From Poseidonocella sedimentorum (lineage in GTDB: Bacteria; Pseudomonadota; Alphaproteobacteria; Rhodobacterales; Rhodobacteraceae), in assembly GCF_900116005.1 (NCBI RefSeq), contig NZ_FOYI01000007.1:1-64000 (forward strand): a stretch of 64,000 bases of DNA. The letters run 5' to 3'. Both the position numbers and the translations under genes were made by a program. Positions within the stretch are counted from its first letter, which is position 1, and the number at the start of each line of letters is the position of its first letter. Of this stretch, positions 44,245 through 52,711 are shown one piece after another. A model generated the notes under the pieces. The model was not told where the DNA came from, made no database searches, and saw only the letters and a program-made list of their open reading frames with translations.

Positions 44245-45260
44245 CACCCGGAGCCAGCATGAAACTCAGCCCCTCCCCCCTCACCGCACAAAGCGAGGCC
44301 GCCGCCCCGGTGATCGACCTGCGCGGCATGACCGTCACCTACCCGCGCCGCGACGGCGCACCGGAGGCCGTCCTCACGGGCGTCGACCTCTCCATTGCGC
44401 CGGGCGAAATGGTTGGGCTCGTGGGGGAGACCGGGGCGGGCAAGACCCTGCTGGCCCGCGCGGTCATGGGGGCGATCCCAGGCGGCGGCGCACTCGCGGC
44501 GGGCGAGATGCGCTACAACGGCCAGCCCATCGCGGACATCGGCGAGGATCAGAGCCCCGTGCGCCCCGGCCGCGACATCGCGATGATCGTCTCCAACCCG
44601 CGCAAGGAGCTCAACCCGGTCCTGACCGTGGGCCAACAGATCACCAACGTGATCCGCCATCATCTCGGGCTGGGCCGAGAGGCTGCGCGCGCCCGGGCGC
44701 TTGAGATGCTGCGCGCGGTGTCGATCCCGGACCCGGAGCGGCGCATGGACGCCTGGCCGCATGAGCTCTCGGGCGGGATGGCGCAGCGGGTGGTGATCGC
44801 CATCGCGCTGGCCTGCGATCCCGGTCTGGTGATCTCCGACGACGCGACCTCCGCGCTCGACGTGACGGTGCAACTTCAGGTGCTGGAGTTGCTCAAAGCG
44901 CTGGTCGAGGACAAGGGCGTCGCCGCGCTCTTCATCACCCGCGACATTGCACTCACCGCGCACTACTGCGACCGGCTCGTGATCCTCTACAAGGGCGAGG
45001 TGGTGGAAGAGGCGCCGACCGCCGCCTTCTTCGATCGCCCGCAGCATCCCTACTCCATCCTGCTCATGGCCGCCTTTGCCCATTCCGCCGCCCTGCGCGA
45101 CGGATGGTCCGCCCCGCCGCTTGACGCCGGTGCGCGCCCCGCCTGCCGCTTCGCGGGCCGCTGCGTGCGCCGCCAGCCGCGCTGCTTCGCCGAGGCGCCC
45201 GCCCTGCGCCCGACCGGCGCTGGCCGCCGCGTGCGCTGCCACTTTCCGGTGGAGGGCTGA
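44241..45260 (+). CDS. Oligopeptide-type ABC ATPase (DppD-like) with degenerate catalytic residues
   Basis: 339 residues from ATG 44241 (overlap with the permease stop); ATG 44259 with a nearby GGAG is the alternative. Walker A GETGAGKTL and signature LSGGMAQR are canonical, but the Q-loop reads IVSNPRKELNP (no Gln), Walker B reads ISDDATSALD (catalytic Glu replaced by Asp), and the switch reads FITRD (His replaced by Arg). The protein should bind ATP and supply its signature motif to its partner, yet hydrolyse poorly at its own site. The C-terminal oligopeptide extension with ACRFAGRCVRR is present. Confidence 0.9.
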   Translation: MTPGASMKLSPSPLTAQSEAAAPVIDLRGMTVTYPRRDGAPEAVLTGVDLSIAPGEMVGLVGETGAGKTLLARAVMGAIPGGGALAAGEMRYNGQPIADIGEDQSPVRPGRDIAMIVSNPRKELNPVLTVGQQITNVIRHHLGLGREAARARALEMLRAVSIPDPERRMDAWPHELSGGMAQRVVIAIALACDPGLVISDDATSALDVTVQLQVLELLKALVEDKGVAALFITRDIALTAHYCDRLVILYKGEVVEEAPTAAFFDRPQHPYSILLMAAFAHSAALRDGWSAPPLDAGARPACRFAGRCVRRQPRCFAEAPALRPTGAGRRVRCHFPVEG

Positions 45261-45263
45261 AAC

Positions 45264-46328
45264 ATGGCGCTGCTCTCGGTTCAGGACGTGGTCAAGCATT
45301 TCCCCATCTCCGGCTCGTCCAAGGTGGTGCAGGCGCTCAACGGCGTGACACTGGAAATCGAACGGGGCGAGACCGTTTCGCTGGTGGGCGAAAGCGGCTC
45401 GGGCAAGACCACGGTGGGCCGCGCCGTGGTGGGCCTTCTCGACGTCACATCCGGCGCGATCGTCTTCGACGGGATGCGGATGGGCGGCAAACGCGACATC
45501 CGCTCGCGCGACGTGCGCGGGCGCATCCAGTTCGTGTTTCAGGAACCGGCCGAAAGCTTCAACCCGCGCGAGGCGGTGGGCCTTGCGATGATGGAGCCGC
45601 TCAAATACCTGCGCGTGAATGCCCATGACCGCGCCCGCCGCCTGGGCGAGGTGCTGCAGCTGATCGGGATGCCCGAGAGCGCGGCCCGCGCCTTGCCGTC
45701 GGACCTCTCGCCGGGAATGCTGCAACGCGCCGCCGTCGGGCGGGCGATCATGTCCCGGCCCGATCTGGTCGTCCTCGACGAGCCGACCTCTGCGCTCGAT
45801 CCGACCTCACGGGCCGAGATCGTCGACCTGCTGATGCGGCTCCAGCGCGAGATGGAAACCGCCTATCTCTTCATCTCGCATGACCTCTCGACCGTGCGCG
45901 CCCTCTCGGACCGCATCGCCGTGCTCTACCTCGGCTCGGTGATGGAAAACGGCCCGGCGCGCGATGTCTTCGCCAATCCGCGCCACCCCTACTCGGTCGG
46001 GCTCATGGCCTCGGTGCTGCTGCCGCATCCCGGCCTCAAGGCGCCCGAGCGGCTCAAGCTGGAGGGCGAAATCCCCTCGCCGGTCGATCTGCCGCCCGGG
46101 TGCCCCCTCGCCTCGCGCTGTCCTTTCGTGGAGCCCGCCTGCCGGGCGGCGAAACCGATGTCGGAGTATCCCGCGCCGGGCCATCTGGTGCATTGCATCC
46201 GCCACGAGACCGTCGCCGCCAACGTCACCACCGGCGCCGACCAGTTCGCCGAGTTTCGCGCCCTCTCGGACGCGATGCTGGCCCGGGGCCTGCCCACCGA
46301 TCCCATCTACAATGGAGCCACAACATGA
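45264..46328 (+). CDS. Oligopeptide-type ABC ATPase (DppF-like) with altered signature
   Basis: 354 residues. Walker A GESGSGKTT, Q-loop FVFQEPAESFNP, Walker B LVVLDEPTSALD and switch FISHDLS are complete, but the signature motif reads LSPGMLQR rather than LSGGQ. It thus complements the preceding DppD-like protein: the site made by this Walker A/B and the partner's LSGGM is complete, the other is doubly degenerate. A C-terminal extension of about 40 residues (TTGADQFAEFRALSDAM) is beyond the normal oligopeptide domain. Overlaps the SDR start by ATGA. Confidence 0.9.
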   Translation: MALLSVQDVVKHFPISGSSKVVQALNGVTLEIERGETVSLVGESGSGKTTVGRAVVGLLDVTSGAIVFDGMRMGGKRDIRSRDVRGRIQFVFQEPAESFNPREAVGLAMMEPLKYLRVNAHDRARRLGEVLQLIGMPESAARALPSDLSPGMLQRAAVGRAIMSRPDLVVLDEPTSALDPTSRAEIVDLLMRLQREMETAYLFISHDLSTVRALSDRIAVLYLGSVMENGPARDVFANPRHPYSVGLMASVLLPHPGLKAPERLKLEGEIPSPVDLPPGCPLASRCPFVEPACRAAKPMSEYPAPGHLVHCIRHETVAANVTTGADQFAEFRALSDAMLARGLPTDPIYNGATT

Positions 46329-47074
46329 CGCGCAAACTCGATGGGCGCACCGCCCTCATCACCGGCGGCGCAAGCGGGATCGGGCTGGCCATCGCCACGC
46401 TCTTCGCCCGCGAAGGCGCCAAGGTCGGCGTACTCGATCTCGCCCCGAATATGCCGGACACGGCCGCATCCGAGCTCAACGCCACCGGCGGGCACTGGGC
46501 CTACGCGTCCTGTGACGTGAGTGACGCCGAGGCGGTGACAGAGGCCACCACAACCCTCGCCGGCGCGCTCGGGCCAGCCGGGATCGTGGTCAACTGCGCC
46601 GGGATCGACGTGATCGCGCCGCTCGAAGAGGTCGATCTCGCGCTCTGGAACCGGATGCTCGCGGTCCACCTCACCGGGACTTTCCTCGTCACGCAAGCTT
46701 GCCTGCCCGCGATGCGGGACATGGGCTGGGGCCGGGTGATCAACCTCTCGTCCCAGCTCGGCCACCGCGGCGCGCCGGGCATGGTGCCCTATTGCGCGGC
46801 CAAGGCGGGGGTCATGGGCTTCACCAAGGCGCTCGCCTACGAGGTCGCCCCCGACGGGATCACCGCCAACACCCTCAACCCCGGCCCGATCGACACGCCG
46901 CTCGTGGCCTCCCTCCCGCAAGAGGTGGTCGGCGCGATCGTCTCTGAACTGCCGCTCGGGCGGCTCGGCACGGTGGCGGAGGTCGCCGGCTCGGCACTGC
47001 TTCTGGCCTCGCCCGAGGGCGCTTTCTACACCGGCGCCTCGCTCAACATGAACGGCGGGCACGTGATGCTCTGA
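46325..47074 (+). CDS. SDR-family oxidoreductase (first of pair)
   Basis: 249 residues, classical SDR: TGGASGIG nucleotide motif, NCAG, catalytic Ser in INLSSQ and YCAAK (Tyr-xxx-Lys), then NPGPIDTPL. The Asp in VLDLAP (about residue 40) favours NAD(H). ATG 46325 overlaps the ATPase stop. It and the following SDR lie between the importer and RutA paralogue 3 and probably oxidise an alcohol or reduce a carbonyl on the imported compound or its ring-opened product. Confidence 0.92.
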   Translation: MTRKLDGRTALITGGASGIGLAIATLFAREGAKVGVLDLAPNMPDTAASELNATGGHWAYASCDVSDAEAVTEATTTLAGALGPAGIVVNCAGIDVIAPLEEVDLALWNRMLAVHLTGTFLVTQACLPAMRDMGWGRVINLSSQLGHRGAPGMVPYCAAKAGVMGFTKALAYEVAPDGITANTLNPGPIDTPLVASLPQEVVGAIVSELPLGRLGTVAEVAGSALLLASPEGAFYTGASLNMNGGHVML

Positions 47075-47122
47075 CCCGGCGCGCCCGGATCTCATTCTTC
47101 AAGCACGACAAGGAAAAAGACC

Positions 47123-47875
47123 ATGGATCTCAGCGGACACAAACTCCTCGTGACCGGCGCCCAGCAGGGTATCGGCGCCGCGGTGGCGCTTGCCGGCGCC
47201 AACGCCGGCGCCGATGTGGCGCTCAACTATCTCGACGACGAAGCCGCCACCCGCGTCCTCGCGGACAAGATCGAAGCACTCGGCCGCACCGCCGTGCTCG
47301 TTCAGGGCGACGTCTCCGTCATCGACAGCATAAGCGATATCGTCTCCACTGCCGCCGAGGCGCTCGGCGGGCTCGACACGCTGTGCAACAACGCCGGGGT
47401 CTACCCGCGCCAGCCCTTCCTCGAACTCACCGAAGAGACCTGGGACACCACGCTCGGGATCAACCTCAAGGGCACGGCCTTCATGTCGCAGGCCTTCGCG
47501 CGGCACGTCAAAGCCACCGGCGCGAAAAACGCCGCCATCGTCAGCATGTCCTCGCTGGCGTGTCAGGGCTGGGAGAACTCCGCGCATTACGCCGCCTCCA
47601 AGGGCGGGATCAATTCCCTGACCAAGAACATGGCGATCGAGCTCGCCCCCTTGGGCATCCGCGTCAACGCCATCGCGCCGGGCGTGATCGACACCGCCCA
47701 GCCGCGCGGCGGCTACACCGAAGAGCAGCTCCAGACCCTCGTCGCCGGCTCGCTCGCGGGCCGCTTGGGCGCGCCCTCGGAGGTCGCCGACGTCGCCGTG
47801 GCGCTGCTCTCAAGCGCTTCCAGCTTCGTCAACGGTCAGACAATCCACGTCAACGGCGGCGTCTTCTTCGCCTGA
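47123..47875 (+). CDS. SDR-family oxidoreductase (second of pair)
   Basis: 250 residues: TGAQQGIG, NNAG, catalytic Ser in SMSSLA, YAASK and the C-terminal GQTIHVNGG. The Asn-Tyr-Leu segment after the second strand (ALNYLDDEAA) differs from the first SDR, suggesting another cofactor or substrate preference. It follows the first SDR by 48 bases and precedes RutA paralogue 3 by 22, all in one direction. Confidence 0.92.
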   Translation: MDLSGHKLLVTGAQQGIGAAVALAGANAGADVALNYLDDEAATRVLADKIEALGRTAVLVQGDVSVIDSISDIVSTAAEALGGLDTLCNNAGVYPRQPFLELTEETWDTTLGINLKGTAFMSQAFARHVKATGAKNAAIVSMSSLACQGWENSAHYAASKGGINSLTKNMAIELAPLGIRVNAIAPGVIDTAQPRGGYTEEQLQTLVAGSLAGRLGAPSEVADVAVALLSSASSFVNGQTIHVNGGVFFA

Positions 47876-47897
47876 CCCCCCAGCAAGGATCTCCCTC

Positions 47898-48980
47898 ATG
47901 GACATCGGTGTTTTCCTGCCCAACGGGCGCAACGGGTATCTGATCTCCAAGGCCGGCCCGCAGTTCGACCCAAGCTATCGCCATCATCTTGAGATCGTAA
48001 AGAAAATGGAAGCCTGCGGCATGGATTTCGGGCTCGCCATGATCAAGTTTTCCGGCTTCGGTGGCGAAACCCAATTCTGGGAGGGGTGCCTCGAAGGCTT
48101 CACGCTATGCTCGGCACTTCTCGGCGCCACCGATCGGATCAAGCTCTTCGGCTCGGCCGCCACGATCTTGATGCCGCCGCCGCTCGTCGCGCGCATGGCC
48201 GCCACCTGCGACAGCGTCGCGCCGGGGCGGTTCGGGGTCAATATCGTGACCGGCTGGCAACCGGCGGAATACCACCAGATGGGCATGTGGCCGGGCGATG
48301 AGTATTTCGGCTACCGCTATGACATGGCCAGCGAATACGTCGATGTGATGCGCGAACTCTGGTCGACCGGCCTGTCCAATTTTAAGGGCGACCACTACCA
48401 GCTTGAAAACTGCAAGCTCTCGCCCCGGCCCGAGGGCAAGATCGACATCGTCGCCGCGGGCCAGAGCCCGCGCGGGCTGCGCTTTGCCGCCGAACACGCC
48501 GATTATGCCTTCACCTTCTGCACCGGCCTCAACACGCCCACCGCCTTCGCCGCCTCCAACCAGCGGCTCGCCGAGGCCAAGGCCGCATCGGGGCGGGACG
48601 TGGGGGCCTATGTGCTGGTGATGGTGATCGCCGACGAGACCGACGCGCTCGCCGAGAAGAAGTGGCAGTACTATGCCGACAACGTGGATGTCGCGGCGGT
48701 GGAATGGATGGCCGACCAGTCGGGGCGGGATGCGGGCGCCGATGAGACTGCCTCGGCCAAGCGCATCAATTTGCCCGAGGGGGCGGTGAACATGAACACC
48801 GGCGCGTTGATCGGCAGCTATGAGACCGTGGCGCGGATGCTCGACGAAATGGCCGCGGTGCCCGGCACGCGCGGGATCATGCTGTCGTTTGACGACTACG
48901 ACACCGGGATCGACATCTTCGCCGAGAAGATCCAGCCGCTCATGCGCTGCCGCCAAGACCACCTCGCGGTCGTGGCCTGA
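47898..48980 (+). CDS. RutA-family flavin-dependent monooxygenase, paralogue 3 (divergent)
   Basis: 360 residues, collinear with the other two copies over the full length, but the substrate-facing N-terminal motif is changed: PNGRNGYLIS in place of [10 protein letters not shown], and PQFDPSYRHHLE in place of PQYKPSYELNK. The oxygen-site features remain, with Ser86, [10 protein letters not shown] (Asn115, Trp120) and [18 protein letters not shown] precedes ATG 47898. Unlike paralogues 1 and 2 it is combined with SDRs and a peptide-type importer, and no flavin reductase lies in its operon, so reduced flavin would come from copy 1 or 2 or elsewhere. A different ring or amide substrate is likely. 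Confidence 0.85.
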   Translation: MDIGVFLPNGRNGYLISKAGPQFDPSYRHHLEIVKKMEACGMDFGLAMIKFSGFGGETQFWEGCLEGFTLCSALLGATDRIKLFGSAATILMPPPLVARMAATCDSVAPGRFGVNIVTGWQPAEYHQMGMWPGDEYFGYRYDMASEYVDVMRELWSTGLSNFKGDHYQLENCKLSPRPEGKIDIVAAGQSPRGLRFAAEHADYAFTFCTGLNTPTAFAASNQRLAEAKAASGRDVGAYVLVMVIADETDALAEKKWQYYADNVDVAAVEWMADQSGRDAGADETASAKRINLPEGAVNMNTGALIGSYETVARMLDEMAAVPGTRGIMLSFDDYDTGIDIFAEKIQPLMRCRQDHLAVVA

Positions 48981-49001
48981 CCGGCATCGCGCGACCCTCA
49001 G

Positions 49002-49019
49002 GCTCAGAGCTTTCTGAGC
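49002..49019. terminator. Small hairpin at convergent RutA-3 / batD ends
   Basis: GCTCAGA (49002-49008) and TCTGAGC (49013-49019) form a 7-bp stem with a 4-base loop, spanning the batD stop codon and lying 22 bases after the RutA-3 stop. There is no T run. It may help end both convergent transcripts. Confidence 0.4.
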
Positions 49020-50197
49020 TTGCGGGCAAGGCGGCGGAGGTCGGGTTTCGGGCCGGGCTCTTCGGCGAAAAGTGCCCGGTCCAGCGCGTCGATTTCAGCC
49101 AGGACCCGGTCACGGCGGCCCGGCGGCATCTCCTGCGCCAGGGACCGCGCGGCCCAGCGGAGGGCGTGCCCGTCCCCGCGCCGCGCGGCCCGGGACAGTC
49201 GCCGTTTGGCCGGGTCCGGCAGGAGGCGCGCGAGCTGGGCTCGAAGCTCCGCCCGGGACTTGAGCCGCCGGTTTCGGCCAAAGAGCAGCATCGGCAGGAC
49301 AGCCCCCGCAACCAGCCCCGCGGCCCCGCCCGCCAGCGGGTAGGCCCAGCCGGTAAACGCCGCGCGCCACGGCTCTTGCGCCCCCTCCCCCGCTGCGGCG
49401 GCATAGGCCAGCGGCACGGCGGGCAGGACGACCTCACCCGCGCGCTGCGCGCCCGTGTCGTAGTAGGGGATGCGGATCGCCGGCAGCACGCCGCGCTCCC
49501 CGGTCTTGGGCCGCAGTGACCATTCCCAGACCACCGTCGTGACCGGGCCCGCGGGCGTAAGCTCGGTGCTGCGCTCGGGCGGGCGTGAGAAGGAAATGAG
49601 CCAAGGCGCCCGGAGCGCGGGCTGCGGCGGCATCATCTGGTCGGTCGCGCCGAGCGCGCGCAGGATGACGCGCCGCCGGACCGTCTCCCCCAGCGGCAGG
49701 CCCGCCGGATCGCGGCTCCAGCTTTCGGAAAACTCCACCGCGCGGACCGGCCACCACGGCTCGCCAAGCGCCGGGCTCACCTGGATCGTGACAGGGGCGG
49801 AGGTGACCGGGTGCGTGCTCCGCCCGCCGTCCGGTGTGAATATCGTCAGCTGATGGGTGAGCGCGGGGAAGGACAGCGCCCCGGCCGATTGCGGAAAGAG
49901 CGCGAGGCGGCGGCGCATGACCTGCGTCGGCAGGCCGTCCACCTGTTCAAGCGTCCAGTCGTCGCGGGCTAGCTGAATCCAGTCGAAATCGGCGCTGTGG
50001 GGGATCGGCAGATCTTCGAGCGCGATGCGCACCCGATACTCGCCGCGCAGGGTCGCAAGCAGCATCTGCCCCTCGCGCAGCGGGCCCTCTACCGGATCGA
50101 GGATCAGCTCCAGCCGCGCCGCCTCTGCGGGCAAGGGCGTCTGGGCCAGCGCGGGGGCGGCCAGAAGGGCGAGCCACAGGGCGAGCACTCTCACCAT
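49004..50197 (-). CDS. batD: BatD-like protein
   Basis: 397 residues: signal peptide (MVRVLALWLALLAAPALAQ), a large periplasmic region rich in beta-strand with the BatD-type pattern of paired Ig-like repeats (LDPVEGPLREGQMLLATLRGEY; ALGEPWWPVRAVEFSESWSRDP), one transmembrane helix near residue 300 ([17 protein letters not shown]) and a basic cytosolic tail. BatD proteins occur in MoxR/VWA operons linked in some bacteria to oxygen tolerance and envelope integrity. Last gene of the operon; its start overlaps the previous stop by 7 bases. Confidence 0.8.
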   Translation of the reverse strand: MVRVLALWLALLAAPALAQTPLPAEAARLELILDPVEGPLREGQMLLATLRGEYRVRIALEDLPIPHSADFDWIQLARDDWTLEQVDGLPTQVMRRRLALFPQSAGALSFPALTHQLTIFTPDGGRSTHPVTSAPVTIQVSPALGEPWWPVRAVEFSESWSRDPAGLPLGETVRRRVILRALGATDQMMPPQPALRAPWLISFSRPPERSTELTPAGPVTTVVWEWSLRPKTGERGVLPAIRIPYYDTGAQRAGEVVLPAVPLAYAAAAGEGAQEPWRAAFTGWAYPLAGGAAGLVAGAVLPMLLFGRNRRLKSRAELRAQLARLLPDPAKRRLSRAARRGDGHALRWAARSLAQEMPPGRRDRVLAEIDALDRALFAEEPGPKPDLRRLARKLRKL

Positions 50198-50829
50198 GGC
50201 ACCGGCTCCGGCGGGTGCGAGACGCCCGCCTCAACGCGCGCGTCATATTCGGCCGCGATCCGGCGTTGGAGATAGGTGCCCGGCGCGTCTTCGAGCGCGT
50301 CGAGCCAGCCCGCATCGGCGCGCACGGCCTGGGCATCGACCGGGCGGCGGTGGTTGACGCCGGAGATGACGGTCGGCGCGTCCGGGTCCTCGGTGTCGAA
50401 GGCGGCGACCTCGGTCCCCGCTTCGGCGACGATCACCCCGATCCGCCCATGGCCCCTCGCCTCGCCGATCACCGGCGGGACAAGCCGCTGCACGACCGCA
50501 CGGTTGGCCCGCGCCTCGCCATCCCAGCGATCCGCGAAGAGCACCGCGTCGTAATAGGCGACCGAAAGCGCATGGGCGCCGGTGGCGGCGAGGCTCGCGG
50601 CGCGGTTGTAGGTCGCCCCGCGCGGCACGCTGGCAAAGAGCGCGTCGGCCTCGGCATAGCGGCCGAGCCGGTAGAGCGCCGCGCCGCGCAGGCCCGCGTC
50701 GTCGCTCAGCAGCAGCACAGCGCGGGGCATCCCCGCGAGCCAGGCGAGACGCGCCAGCGTCGGGCTGCCGAAGAGCGTGATGACGGCCAGCGCGAGGGCG
50801 GCGAGGACAAGGGAGACCCGGCGGCTCAT
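50191..50829 (-). CDS. Small membrane-anchored TPR-like protein of the Bat operon
   Basis: 212 residues from ATG 50829 (overlap ATGA with the preceding VWA gene). An N-terminal helix (LVLAALALAVITLFGS) anchors it; the middle shows TPR-like helix pairs (ALYRLGRYAEADALFASV; NRAASLAATGAHALSVAYYDAVLF). It takes the BatC/BatE position of the operon. The C-terminal half (PTVISGVNHRRPVDA) is not recognised. A much longer in-frame reading upstream lies inside the VWA gene and is not coding. Confidence 0.75.
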   Translation of the reverse strand: MSRRVSLVLAALALAVITLFGSPTLARLAWLAGMPRAVLLLSDDAGLRGAALYRLGRYAEADALFASVPRGATYNRAASLAATGAHALSVAYYDAVLFADRWDGEARANRAVVQRLVPPVIGEARGHGRIGVIVAEAGTEVAAFDTEDPDAPTVISGVNHRRPVDAQAVRADAGWLDALEDAPGTYLQRRIAAEYDARVEAGVSHPPEPVPW

Positions 50830-51758
50830 CCGCGCGCCCTCCGGCGGAAGAGCATCAAGGCGGGCAGGAGCGCGGGCCAGAGAAGCCAGCGGCCATGATC
50901 GGCAAAGAGGAGCGAGGCCGCAGCCCCGCTCGCCGCCGGCCGCCCGCCGCCCCGGATGAGCCGCGAGAGCGCCGCGCTGTCCTCGGCATCGGCGAGCCGT
51001 CCGCCCCCCGCCTCGGTGAGCGCCAGCAGCGCCGCGCGATCCGGCCCGGGCATTCCGTAGGGCGCGGCTCTGGGCGCGATGTAAACCGCGGAGACCCGCG
51101 TGCCCCCGGCGTCGAGGGCGCGCGCCAGATGCGTGGCCTCCGGGCCGAGCCCCGCCCCGTCGGTGAGGACGATCACATCCCCCGCCTGTGCGTTCGCCGC
51201 GCCGAGCACCTCTTGCGCGAGCGCAAGCGCCCGGTCCGTCCGGCTGCCCGCGCCCGGCAGCGTCTCGCCGTCCAGAACCGCCAGGGTTGGCGCGAGCAGG
51301 GCCGGATCGCTTGTGGGCGGGCTCACGAGGTAGGCCTCGGAGCCATAGAGCCCGAGGGCGACGGGCCGCGTTCCGACCTCGCCCAGTAGCTGCGCCGCCG
51401 CGGCCTTGACGTCGTCCAGACTTCCGCCTTCGGTCATCGAACGCGACAGATCGACGAGCAGGAAGACCACGTCGAGATTGCGCAGCGCGGGGGCGTCGTG
51501 CTGTCGCGTGGCGGGGCCGGTGAGCGCCAGCGCGGCAAGCCCCGCGACCGCCGCGAAGGGCAAAGCGATCCCAAGGCCGCGCGGCCGCAGGACCTGCCCA
51601 CGCCCCTCCAGAAACCGCAGGAACTCCGGCGCGATCACCGCGCCCCAACCCGAGAGCGCCCGCCGCCCGCGCATGGCCAGCCACGCCAGAAGCGCGACGA
51701 GCGGCAGCGCGGCGAGCCATTCGGGCCGCAGCAGCACCAGACCCTCCAGCCCGGTCAT
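50826..51758 (-). CDS. batB: VWA-domain membrane protein (BatB-like)
   Basis: 310 residues with two N-terminal helices (WLAALPLVALLAWLAM; GIALPFAAVAGLAALAL), a von Willebrand A domain with MIDAS LVDLSRSM and the VLTDGAG aspartate, and a C-terminal helix. Embedded in the MoxR operon with overlaps on both sides. VWA proteins here are thought to bind partners through the metal site, with MoxR acting as remodelling ATPase. Confidence 0.82.
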   Translation of the reverse strand: MTGLEGLVLLRPEWLAALPLVALLAWLAMRGRRALSGWGAVIAPEFLRFLEGRGQVLRPRGLGIALPFAAVAGLAALALTGPATRQHDAPALRNLDVVFLLVDLSRSMTEGGSLDDVKAAAAQLLGEVGTRPVALGLYGSEAYLVSPPTSDPALLAPTLAVLDGETLPGAGSRTDRALALAQEVLGAANAQAGDVIVLTDGAGLGPEATHLARALDAGGTRVSAVYIAPRAAPYGMPGPDRAALLALTEAGGGRLADAEDSAALSRLIRGGGRPAASGAAASLLFADHGRWLLWPALLPALMLFRRRARG

Positions 51759-52711
51759 TGCGCCCCCCGCCGCGTCAGCCCAAGCGCCAGCAGCGAGAGC
51801 GCCAGCGCGGCGCCCGCGGGCCAGGTCCAGTAGTCGCGCCAGACCTGAAGCGGCGGGGCGGAGGCCGGGCTCGGCTCCAGCGCGTCGATCGCGCGCGTGA
51901 CCTGCCGCAAGGCGTCCATACCGCGCACGCGAAACATCTCGCCGCCGCTGAGCTCGGCGACCTCGCGCAGGGTGGCCGCGTCGACCGCGTCGCGCGCCGC
52001 TGGTCGGCTCTCCAGATCGTCGGGCCCGAGGGCGATGGTGTGGACGCGGATGCCGAGCTCCTGCGCCATCGTGGCCACATCGCGCGGCGCGACGGTCCCG
52101 GTGGTGTCGACCCCGTCGGAGAGCAGGATGACAACCCGGCTGGTCGCCTCGGAGCCGCGCAGCCGCCGGAGCGCAAGGCCGAGTCCATCGCTGATCGCGG
52201 TGGACTTGCCCGAAATCCCGATCGTCGCCCCGAGGACGGCGCGCGCGACCGAGGCGGTATCGTGGGTGAGCGGGGCCGCGACGAAAGCGCGATCGCCGAA
52301 AACGACGAGCCCGACGCGGTCGCCCTCGCGGCCTTCGATGAAGCCCGCGGCGACCTGTTTCACCGCGTCGAGCCGCGAGACGCGCTGGCCGTCGAGGTCG
52401 AAATCCTCGGTCTCCATCGAGCCCGAGAGGTCAAGCGCGAGGATGATGTCGCGGCCCGAGGCGAGGCGCAGATCGTGGGTTTCCATCGCGCGCGGGCCGG
52501 CGAGCGCGAGCAGCAGGCAGGCCCAGACCAGCCAGCCGAGGAGCTGGAGCAGGCGCGAGCGGTGGCGCGCGGCGCGCCCGGGACGGAGCCCAGCCGCGAT
52601 GGCGGGCGGCACGTGCAGCGCGCCGGTGGGTGCCGCGACCGGCGGCAGGAGGCGGCGGGCGAACAGCGGAAGCAGCAGAAGGCCGAGGATCAGCGGGTGC
52701 TCAAGGCTCAT
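51755..52711 (-). CDS. batA: VWA-domain membrane protein (BatA-like)
   Basis: 318 residues: N-terminal helices, a complete MIDAS motif ALDLSGSM near residue 95, the threonine in KSTAISDGLGLAL and the aspartate in LLSDGVDTTG, and a C-terminal helix (WPAGAALALSLLALGL). This is the better conserved of the two VWA proteins. ATGA overlaps link it to the DUF4381-like gene upstream and the BatB-like gene downstream. Confidence 0.87.
   Translation of the reverse strand: MSLEHPLILGLLLLPLFARRLLPPVAAPTGALHVPPAIAAGLRPGRAARHRSRLLQLLGWLVWACLLLALAGPRAMETHDLRLASGRDIILALDLSGSMETEDFDLDGQRVSRLDAVKQVAAGFIEGREGDRVGLVVFGDRAFVAAPLTHDTASVARAVLGATIGISGKSTAISDGLGLALRRLRGSEATSRVVILLSDGVDTTGTVAPRDVATMAQELGIRVHTIALGPDDLESRPAARDAVDAATLREVAELSGGEMFRVRGMDALRQVTRAIDALEPSPASAPPLQVWRDYWTWPAGAALALSLLALGLTRRGAQ

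Noticed and set aside
50830-51720. N-terminal extension of the TPR-like protein through the BatB gene
   Set aside because: The upstream part is an arginine-rich shadow of the VWA gene; ATG 50829 overlaps the VWA stop as ATGA and starts with a clean membrane helix.
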